A DNA stretch of 62,323 nucleotides. It comes from JAHBNG01 sp039028975. GTDB lineage: Bacteria; Chloroflexota; Anaerolineae; Caldilineales; Caldilineaceae. The notes under the pieces are model-generated. The model saw nothing but the letters and a program-made list of their open reading frames with translations, did no database searches and was not told the DNA's origin. Both the position numbers and the translations under genes were made by a program. Below are positions 7,629-14,564 of this stretch, one piece after another. The stretch's first letter is position 1, and the number at the start of each line of letters is the position of its first letter. The stretch spans positions 1 to 62,323 of the forward strand of contig JBCCHB010000100.1 in NCBI GenBank assembly GCA_039028975.1. Reading direction: 5' to 3'.

Positions 7629-10505
7629 ATGCGCTTGCAAGGATGGGCAACTCTGATTTTACCTATGCTCGCCTTGACATTAAGGCGGTTCATTGCACAA
7701 ATCGATCTCACCCTCACCAGCCTACTGGGCATGACGAGCGCAGCCGTCTTGATCATGGGAATCCCCATCTATGTGGATGCAGCCTATAACGAACTCCTTC
7801 AGGCAGAACTCTCGGGGCCGCTGGCTAAACAACAAGCCCCCTTTACATTTATTATCCACCGGTTAGGCAATGAATCCCGACCGCTCACGTTGTCCGATAT
7901 TCAGGATGTAGACGGTTATCTTACCGGACCTGTCCTTGCCGACGCGCTAAATCTCCCCCAAAAGATCCAAGTATCGCTGATCAAAAGCGATAGCTTTGGA
8001 CTCTTTGCCCAAGATACAGCCGATTATAAGAGCCTAGCCGCCCGACTGGCCAATGTCCAGTTTGGATGGATTAGCGATTTGGCCGATCACATTGATCTGG
8101 TAGAGGGACACTTTCCCACCCCTGCTCTCATTGAGGCTGCTCCTATTGACGTTTTGATAACCGAGGTGTTTGCTCTGAAGTCAGGCATTCAAAGCGGTGA
8201 GGAATATACGGCTTTCTCCTCTACCAGTGGGCGCCCCATCCAAATTCCCATACGCATTGTCGGCATTTGGCGGGCTAAGGATCCCTATTCGCCATTTTGG
8301 TTCCGCCACCCAGAGAGCTTCAATGACGCGCTTCTGGTTCCTCAAGCTACCTTTACAGGACCCATTCAAGCTGTGACCCATGGCAATCTGCGGGAATCTC
8401 TCTGGTACTTCGTCGTCGATAGTGATGAGGTACGAGTGAGTGCAGCCACACAGCTTCTCAACCGCATTCTCCGCTTTGAGCAGACCGTGACTACACTATT
8501 GCCCGACACCTTTCTTACATCACCCATTGATCTGCTACACCGTTTCCAGGAATCAGCCCGTACCCTCTCCTTTCAGCTTCTGATCTTTAGCGTCCCTATA
8601 TTTGGGCTTAACCTGATCTTCATTGGCCTCACAACGGGTATGTCTGTCCAAAGACGACAAGGAGAGATTGCTGTGATGCGCAGCCGAGGGGCCACCCAAC
8701 GTCAAGTTGTGGGCATGGCCGCGCTAGAAGGTGCACTCATTGCCCTCTTCGCTTTCATCATTGCCTTACCAAGCAGCTTAGTGGCCGTACGCCTGGCTAT
8801 GGCTAGTCGGTCCCTGCTCAGCGTTACCACAAGCAGCAGCACGCCATTGATCACGCTGAGTCCCCAAGCACTTTTGGCTGGCTTGGCTGCTTTAGGTTGC
8901 AGTATTGTCATCTATTCGCTCCTTACAATCGGAGCGGCCCGCCATACCATTATCACCTTCAGTTGGAGCCAAGCTCGCCAGCTACGCCCGCCGTGGTGGA
9001 GCCGAATCGGACTCGATCTGTTGCTACTAATCCCCAGCACTTATGGCGTTTATCTCTTGGCTCAGCAAGATAAGAACCTACTTGCTGACGCTACCGCACC
9101 GAGTCGGCTAGGCCAAAACCCCTTTGAGAATCCGTTACTTTTCCTGATCCCCTTCCTGATGATCGCCGGGTTAACCCTCTTGCTAATACGGGTATTGCCT
9201 CACATTCTGGCCATCCTAGCGCGTTTGATGGCCGCGTCACAAAGCGTAAGTCTGCTCTTTGCTGTACGACATCTTGCCCGTACTCCAGGACGATATGGAA
9301 CACCCCTAGCGCTACTTACAATTACCCTGAGCCTGGCCATATTCTTATCCGCCACCAATCAAACCCTAGGTGAACATCTAACGTCCCAAGCCCTCTATCA
9401 AGTGGGGGCGGATCTGGTTTTGATGCCCAGAATCGAGAGTGAGGAAACAGATGGTGGAAGCCCTTCTACTGGCGCTGAAGACGAGGGTGAAATGAACATC
9501 CCCGAGTGGTACTACGTCCCCATGAGCGATTACCTGCAGATTCCAGGTATCGAGTACGCCGCTCGAGTGGGTCGCTTCCCGGCCGTGGCACGTCAGGCAA
9601 TTGGTGTAGAGGGAGCCGTTCTGGGTGTGGACCGGGCTGCGTTGGCCAGCGTTGCCTATTGGAAGCCTGAGTTTGCTGACCACAATCTGGGCGCTTTGAT
9701 GAACCAACTTGCCCAGTCATCAAATGCTGTGCTGCTGCCTAGCGACTTTATGGCACAACACGCTCTATCCATTGGGGATCCGCTGGTCGTAACGGTGAAC
9801 CTCTACGGCTATGCAACGACGTTGAACCTTCAGGTTACTGGCCAGTTTGATCTTTTCCCAACCTGGAATCCACGTTGGGGACCGCTCTTCGTGCTCAATT
9901 TGTCTCACTTGTTTGGGCAGATTGGGTTAGAGATACCCACTTCTATTTGGCTAAAGGTTGGGCCAGAGACCAATCTGGATGAGGTTCGCCAGCAACTGAC
10001 AGAGCTAAATCCCCACGTCAGCATCCGGCGACCATTCCTGGCTGGGGTCGCAGCTGAGGAGGCAAAGCCGGAGCGGCAAGGGTTATTGGGATTGCTCTCT
10101 GTTGGCATTCTTTCGGCAGGATTATTGGCAACGGTAGGTTTTTTCATGTACGCCATCTACTCTATATCGCGGCGTTCGGTGGAATTGGGGCTTTTACGAG
10201 CAATGGGGCTATCAGCTCACCAGATGTTTGGCTATTTGAGTTGGGAATTGACCATTTTGGTTGCAGTCAGCTTAGTAGCCGGCACACGGATAGGAATATT
10301 TGTCTCTCAGCTCTGGATACCCTACTTCAAACCTGGCAATAGTGACTATGCGCAGTTCCTACCCATGTCGGTAAACTACTCCTGGACCACCATCACCACA
10401 ATGTACGCTCTATTCGGCCTAGCCCTGATACTCACCCTTCTTCTCTTCATTCGGATTGCTCGGCAGCTACGCCTCTTTGAGGTTATCAAAATGGGGGATG
10501 TTTGA
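7629..10505 (+). CDS. Large FtsX-like ABC permease
   Basis: 958 residues. There is one N-terminal membrane helix, a first extracytoplasmic block to about residue 315, a first FtsX-type helix bundle (about 320-450, with the characteristic RRQGEIAVMRSRGATQRQ turn), more helices to about 575, a second extracytoplasmic block, and a C-terminal FtsX bundle with RRSVELGLLRAMGLSAHQ. This duplicated layout is typical of large MacB/FtsX permeases that work with a LolD/MacB-like ATPase in mechanotransmission or lipoprotein/drug export. No ATPase gene is adjacent, which is unusual. The start is uncertain: ATG 7629 has AAGG 11 nt upstream, with a GTG just before it. Confidence 0.88.
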   Translation: MRLQGWATLILPMLALTLRRFIAQIDLTLTSLLGMTSAAVLIMGIPIYVDAAYNELLQAELSGPLAKQQAPFTFIIHRLGNESRPLTLSDIQDVDGYLTGPVLADALNLPQKIQVSLIKSDSFGLFAQDTADYKSLAARLANVQFGWISDLADHIDLVEGHFPTPALIEAAPIDVLITEVFALKSGIQSGEEYTAFSSTSGRPIQIPIRIVGIWRAKDPYSPFWFRHPESFNDALLVPQATFTGPIQAVTHGNLRESLWYFVVDSDEVRVSAATQLLNRILRFEQTVTTLLPDTFLTSPIDLLHRFQESARTLSFQLLIFSVPIFGLNLIFIGLTTGMSVQRRQGEIAVMRSRGATQRQVVGMAALEGALIALFAFIIALPSSLVAVRLAMASRSLLSVTTSSSTPLITLSPQALLAGLAALGCSIVIYSLLTIGAARHTIITFSWSQARQLRPPWWSRIGLDLLLLIPSTYGVYLLAQQDKNLLADATAPSRLGQNPFENPLLFLIPFLMIAGLTLLLIRVLPHILAILARLMAASQSVSLLFAVRHLARTPGRYGTPLALLTITLSLAIFLSATNQTLGEHLTSQALYQVGADLVLMPRIESEETDGGSPSTGAEDEGEMNIPEWYYVPMSDYLQIPGIEYAARVGRFPAVARQAIGVEGAVLGVDRAALASVAYWKPEFADHNLGALMNQLAQSSNAVLLPSDFMAQHALSIGDPLVVTVNLYGYATTLNLQVTGQFDLFPTWNPRWGPLFVLNLSHLFGQIGLEIPTSIWLKVGPETNLDEVRQQLTELNPHVSIRRPFLAGVAAEEAKPERQGLLGLLSVGILSAGLLATVGFFMYAIYSISRRSVELGLLRAMGLSAHQMFGYLSWELTILVAVSLVAGTRIGIFVSQLWIPYFKPGNSDYAQFLPMSVNYSWTTITTMYALFGLALILTLLLFIRIARQLRLFEVIKMGDV

Positions 10506-10520
10506 TGTTTATAACTGCTC

Positions 10521-11004
10521 CTATCTGTTAAGTGCGGCGGGCGAATCGCCATCGTTACCAGCATCGCCTAGAGCAATATGAACCGTTTTTTCTCTTTCAT
10601 ATGAAGACCATGAAGCACTTTTCTCTGACAAGCCATCTGTATTCATATAGATACGGTTCATATAGATACGGTTAGGATGATTATGGTTACACACGTAAAA
10701 ATCCTGCATTTTCCCATTTGCCAGTCATCTCAAGACGCTGCCAATCTGTCCCTATAGATATCGGTTCAGTTTGAGCGATTTGAGCGCCTTTGGCCATATC
10801 CCAAATACTAAGCTGAACATCCCTTGGTATGTTGCGCCAGTCTTTAATCCAGATAGTGAAAGTGACGTCACCAGGTTTTATGCTTCCTATATCTTGAAAC
10901 ACATTTGAAGGCGTTTCTACTCCGCTTGAATTATGAACGGCAAGGAAACAATTTCCGCCTCTCACCTCACCAGCGAACCCGAACCAAAGTACCGGTATTG
11001 TCAT
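10521..11004 (-). pseudogene. Fragment of a carbohydrate-binding-like beta-sandwich domain
   Basis: An open stretch of 105 codons (10687-11004) reads like the C-terminal half of a CBM-type beta-sandwich (GDVTFTIWIKDWRN, QLSIWDMAKGAQIAQTEP, DWQRLEMTGKWENAGFLRV). The expected last strand (NRIYMNTDGLS) is found only after a frame change, in 10521-10709. A 15-bp tandem duplication (TTCATATAGATACGG twice, 10642-10671) lies in that part. There is no complete domain start, and the frame overlaps the end of the L,D-transpeptidase. I read it as the remnant of a larger gene, with low certainty. Confidence 0.4.
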
Positions 11005-12151
11005 TTAAAAATGTCCAACCACTCTGGCTAACTTGCGGGCTGGCCCAATTGAAGAGCCATTCAGCGTCGCCAGGGCGCATGTTAACGCATCCCCGACTCA
11101 TCGGTTGCCCAAAGTTATTGTGCCAGTGTGCAGCATGGAAGGCATACCCTTGATGGAAGTACTGAACATGCTCTACATCTCGAATATAATAATTGTCTCC
11201 CGCTGCTAGGCTACCACCAGACATATCCTGTATGGGTGTTGTGCTCCATATACGGAACGTCCCTTGGACAGTAGGTGTCCATGGTAAACCAGTCGAGACA
11301 AGGAAGGTCGCAACGGGGACGATACCATTATAAGCCGTCACCGTTTGGGTTGATAGCCTAACGTCAATCCACTTCTCTGTCGTGGTTGGGAATCCACTAG
11401 GATCCGTTTCGGGAGCACTTGGCTGGGGCGCAGCTTGGGATGCACTAGCTTGAGAGGAAGACCCCTGTTGCCTTGCAATAGGAATCGCCAACTCCTGGCC
11501 CGGTACAATTACACTTGGGTTAAGCAAACCATTGGCGCGACTAATTGCCGACACAGTGGTTCCATATTTGGCTGCAATGGTACCCAAGTGCTCACCCTGA
11601 CGTACTGTGTGGGTTTGATTCGCAGATACAACGCCAATCGATGCTGACGGACGCGAAGAAACGGGTGTTGCTGCTCCCGTCGATGGCAAGCGAAGCTGTT
11701 GACCAATGTAGAGGCGTTGATTCCAGGAAATTTGATTCATCTCTGCCAGCTTGGCCAATCCGATCTGATATTGCCATGCTAAACTACCTAATGTATCGCC
11801 AGAACGAACGGTATATGTTGTCCAATTGCTGCTGCTGGATGCGGCACTGACCTGCGTTCCTGAACTGCTGACCCCAGGCAGTGCCAAAGATTGGCCGATC
11901 CGTATCCCATTTGGATTGCTGAGGTTGTTCATTTTCATCAATGTAGTCATATCAACGCCATTTGAGAGGGCAATTTGGCTCAACGTATCGCCACGATGGA
12001 CAGTCACATGAGGACCATCATGGGCCAGGAGAGGCGCCATGGAGAGCAACAACCAGAGACAAAAACTAATCACAACGAGAGGAAGACGCCAGTACACTGC
12101 ACGCAATGGATAAAATGCGTATGATATATGACTGAAAGAAAAAAGAGACAT
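10967..12151 (-). CDS. LysM-repeat L,D-transpeptidase (YkuD domain)
   Basis: 394 residues: membrane/signal segment at about 23-43, three LysM domains (about 49-92, 112-156, 181-225) that bind glycan, a Ser/Ala/Pro-rich linker, and a C-terminal YkuD domain. The catalytic signature is MSRGCVNM with Cys355 as nucleophile and a histidine at 339 or 342 (FHAAH). The family forms 3-3 peptide crosslinks or anchors molecules to peptidoglycan; in this largely monoderm-like phylum it may act on whatever wall or sheath the cell has. Apart from Cys31 in the signal segment, Cys355 is the only cysteine, so it is a single exported reactive thiol. Its start is only 14 bp downstream of the DsbA-like gene, implying one transcript. 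Confidence 0.93.
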   Translation of the reverse strand: MSLFSFSHISYAFYPLRAVYWRLPLVVISFCLWLLLSMAPLLAHDGPHVTVHRGDTLSQIALSNGVDMTTLMKMNNLSNPNGIRIGQSLALPGVSSSGTQVSAASSSSNWTTYTVRSGDTLGSLAWQYQIGLAKLAEMNQISWNQRLYIGQQLRLPSTGAATPVSSRPSASIGVVSANQTHTVRQGEHLGTIAAKYGTTVSAISRANGLLNPSVIVPGQELAIPIARQQGSSSQASASQAAPQPSAPETDPSGFPTTTEKWIDVRLSTQTVTAYNGIVPVATFLVSTGLPWTPTVQGTFRIWSTTPIQDMSGGSLAAGDNYYIRDVEHVQYFHQGYAFHAAHWHNNFGQPMSRGCVNMRPGDAEWLFNWASPQVSQSGWTFLNDNTGTLVRVRW

Positions 12152-12165
12152 AGCAGATCCTTTAA

Positions 12166-13029
12166 TTATCGTTGTAAGGCTTCATCAATCATTTGTTTTA
12201 CTTCCTCATAGGGCAAAGCCCCCCGAAAATGCTTCCCATTCAAATAGAATGAAGGGGTACCGCGTAAGCCAAGCTGGCGAGCAAAGTTGGTATCCTGGAA
12301 GACCAGCGCTTCTGTGTCCCCAGAATCGATACACTCGGTAAAGGATTCTCGATCAAACCCTAGCTCTTCCCCTACAGCCTTCAAGTTGGCTTTTGTAAAG
12401 TTCCCGTGAGTGGCTTGATCCCATTCCTCAAAGAGGAAATCATGATATTTCCAAAATTGACCCTGTTGCGCTGCACACTCGGTGGCCGCAGCCGCAGCAA
12501 GGGATCCAGGCCCTAAAATAGCGAGATGACCATAGCCCATAATGACTTGCCCTGAAGCAATGTACTCTTCCTTAATCTGACGACCCGCGTCAGCGGCAAA
12601 ACGCCGACAGTGGGGTCACATAAAGTCACTAAATTCTATAAAGACGACTGGGGCGTTGGGATCACCAATATAATGGCGTACATTGGCCGAAACATAGGCC
12701 GACGCCTCATATTCCGCTACCCTGGTTGCGTCAGGTGTCGGCTCAGAGGTTGGTTCAGCAATAGACTCAGCGCTTGCCCCAGTATTGGCAGTTCTTGACT
12801 GAGTTGGTGTGGATGGGACTAACGTGGATTGCTCTGTAGCATGTTCTGTACCCCCAGTCTGAGCCGCCATTCCGTTCGTTGCCACTACTGTCGCCTCTAC
12901 CGCAACTTCAACTGTCGCTTCCACAGCTGCCGCAATTGTTGCTTCTGCATCTGCAGGTGATGAAGAGGAAGGCGCACAAGCCAATATGCTTACAGCACAT
13001 AAGAGATAGAAAAAGAGCTTTTTGATCAT
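12166..13029 (-). CDS. DsbA-like thioredoxin lipoprotein with in-frame UGA (probable selenocysteine)
   Basis: 287 residues if UGA at 12616-12618 is read through. An N-terminal lipoprotein signal (MIKKLFFYLL, lipobox SILAC) and an acidic/Thr-rich spacer precede a DsbA-type domain. The active-site segment reads FSDFM-UGA-PHCRRF; relatives have FSDFxCPHC, so the UGA sits exactly at the first catalytic cysteine. The frame continues without any other disruption for 150 codons, including the cis-Pro loop (RGTPSFYLNG) and the family's two extra cysteines (ATECAAQQG, FTECIDSG). This argues for recoding rather than decay. Known UxxC selenoproteins include DsbA-like members. Start: ATG 13029 opens the signal peptide, although no strong ribosome site is seen; a TTG at 13068 is possible. 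It is upstream of, and probably co-transcribed with, the L,D-transpeptidase. Confidence 0.8.
12580..12618 (-). promoter_or_regulatory. SECIS-like hairpin at the UGA codon
   Basis: On the mRNA, the UGA itself opens a stem: UGACCC pairs with GGGUCG 33 nt later (five Watson-Crick pairs and one wobble). Above an internal loop, CGGC pairs with GCCG around the loop GUUUU, which starts with G-U as in bacterial SECIS elements. The loop lies 13 nt after the UGA, somewhat closer than usual. The fold was made by eye only, and the GC-rich coding sequence could give it by chance. Confidence 0.4.
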
Positions 13030-13394
13030 ATAATTTTTATCGACTACTGTAACACGCCGCTTCCTCAATGAAACAAGGAATGCAGATGACTAGCCCATGC
13101 GTTTGCTCATTCGCTTTCGCACAATCCCCATGAGCAGGAGCTTGAGACTTGGCACGAGCAAGATGCACACCAAGGTCAGTCACACCTGAAAACTTGACCT
13201 GTTTTATGAATGATTTATATACATGCGAAGATTTGCCAGCATGAAGCAGAATAGTGCAAGAGGATGCGCTTCTGCCGCGGTATACTGAAAACCGTTGTAC
13301 GATTGGATGTGGAACACTTTTTGTGGATTGACCTCTCTATAGTACTCTATTTCTCTAAAAACGGCTAGATTTCAGACCATTGGGGGAACAATTC
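13030..13394. other. Divergent intergenic region with a possible gene remnant
   Basis: It contains the promoters of the divergent DsbA-like and oxidoreductase genes. On the minus strand, 13090-13180 reads as a hydrophobic, basic-ended peptide closing in a stop (ILLVPSLKLLLMGIV then RKRMSKRMG), much like the C-terminus of a membrane transporter. Nothing upstream continues it, so it may be a leftover. No other gene is seen. Confidence 0.3.
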
Positions 13395-14372
13395 ATGAAA
13401 GCAATTCTATGCAAAGAGTGGGGCAAGCCAGAGACATTGGTTTTGGAAGAGGTACCAGATCCTGAACCTGAACCTGGCCAAGTTCAGATTGATATTCATG
13501 CATGTGGTGTTAACTTCGCGGATACGCTGATTATTCAGGGCTTGTATCAGGAGAAGCCAGCTTTGCCGTTTACGCCTGGGTCAGAGGTAGCAGGCACCAT
13601 CAGCGCGCTGGGCGAAGGGGTTGAGAACTTTCAGGTTGGTGATCGGGTAGCAGCACTCTGTAGTATCGGCGGCATGGCCGAACGGGCGACCGCACCAGCC
13701 CAATCCACTATGTCGATGGCTGATTCAATGCCCTATACTGTCGCCGCGGGTTTTGCCGTCGCCTATGGGACATCCCACGTTGCATTAGAACATAGAGCCA
13801 ATCTTCAACCAGGTGAAACGCTGCTTGTCCACGGTGCCGCCGGCGGTGTAGGGCTGGCGGCGGTGGAGATTGGCAAAGCAATGGGGGCAACGGTAATTGC
13901 CACAGCCAGCAGCCAAGCCAAGCTGGACGTTGCATCTGCCCACGGTGCAGATCATCTGATTAATTATAGCGAAGGTGGCTTTCGAGAAGAGGTGAAGTCA
14001 CTGACAGGTGGTAAAGGGGCAGACGTTATCTATGATCCGGTAGGTGGAGATGTCTTTGATGAATCGTTACGCTGTATTAACTGGGAGGGACGGATTCTTG
14101 TCATCGGTTTCGCCAGTGGGCGGATTCCCAAAGCCCCTGTCAACTTAACTCTAGTCAAAAACTTTAGCATCGTTGGCATCTACTGGGGCGCCTACGCCAA
14201 GCGGAATCCCCAAGTCCAGCTCAACTCTTTTGCCCGCTTAATGGAATGGTATGAAAAGGGAGCCATACGGCCATATGTCTCCGCAACATACTCTCTGGAC
14301 AATGCATCGAAAGCGCTACTTGATCTGATGGAAAGACGTTCGACGGGCAAGGTTGTTGTGGAAACACGGTAG
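13395..14372 (+). CDS. NADPH:quinone oxidoreductase family protein (zinc-free MDR)
   Basis: 325 residues. It has a GroES-like N-terminal half (about 1-125) and a Rossmann half with the NADPH-binding glycine motif HGAAGGVGLAAVEIGK (about 147). It lacks the structural-zinc cysteine cluster of alcohol dehydrogenases, which fits the QOR branch of the medium-chain dehydrogenase/reductase superfamily. The reaction is NAD(P)H-dependent reduction of quinones or activated alkenes in the cytoplasm; the substrate is not predictable. ATG 13395 is preceded by GGGGGAA, better spaced than the TTG five codons upstream. The gene stands alone and runs toward a strong palindromic terminator. Confidence 0.92.
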   Translation: MKAILCKEWGKPETLVLEEVPDPEPEPGQVQIDIHACGVNFADTLIIQGLYQEKPALPFTPGSEVAGTISALGEGVENFQVGDRVAALCSIGGMAERATAPAQSTMSMADSMPYTVAAGFAVAYGTSHVALEHRANLQPGETLLVHGAAGGVGLAAVEIGKAMGATVIATASSQAKLDVASAHGADHLINYSEGGFREEVKSLTGGKGADVIYDPVGGDVFDESLRCINWEGRILVIGFASGRIPKAPVNLTLVKNFSIVGIYWGAYAKRNPQVQLNSFARLMEWYEKGAIRPYVSATYSLDNASKALLDLMERRSTGKVVVETR

Positions 14373-14443
14373 CTATACTCAAGCTCTCATTACCTCAGAT
14401 TTTTCGGCTTGGTTCATAGTAGTGTTGAATTGGCTTACAAAGT

Positions 14444-14497
14444 GTAAGCGCAGCTCCTACGTAATGCCCTAGGGCATTACGTAGGAGCTGTGCTTAC
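14444..14497. terminator. Long palindrome between convergent genes
   Basis: Two 27-nt arms (GTAAGCGCAGCTCC... and ...GGAGCTGTGCTTAC) meet at CCCTAGGG with a single mismatch and almost no loop. It sits between the oxidoreductase and the beta-helix gene, which point at each other, so it may serve both as terminator. No T-run follows on either strand, so a REP-like element is an alternative. Confidence 0.5.
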
Positions 14498-14564
14498 GGT
14501 TCGTCCGAATTGTTAACCCCGTCAGATCGAGTATACAACACAACCTTGCCTGCTGGGTGGTTCT

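Noticed and set aside
13090..13180. Possible C-terminus of a membrane transporter on the minus strand
   Set aside because: The peptide looks plausible (ILLVPSLKLLLMGIV) but nothing continues it upstream and it is only about 30 codons; noted only as possible remnant.
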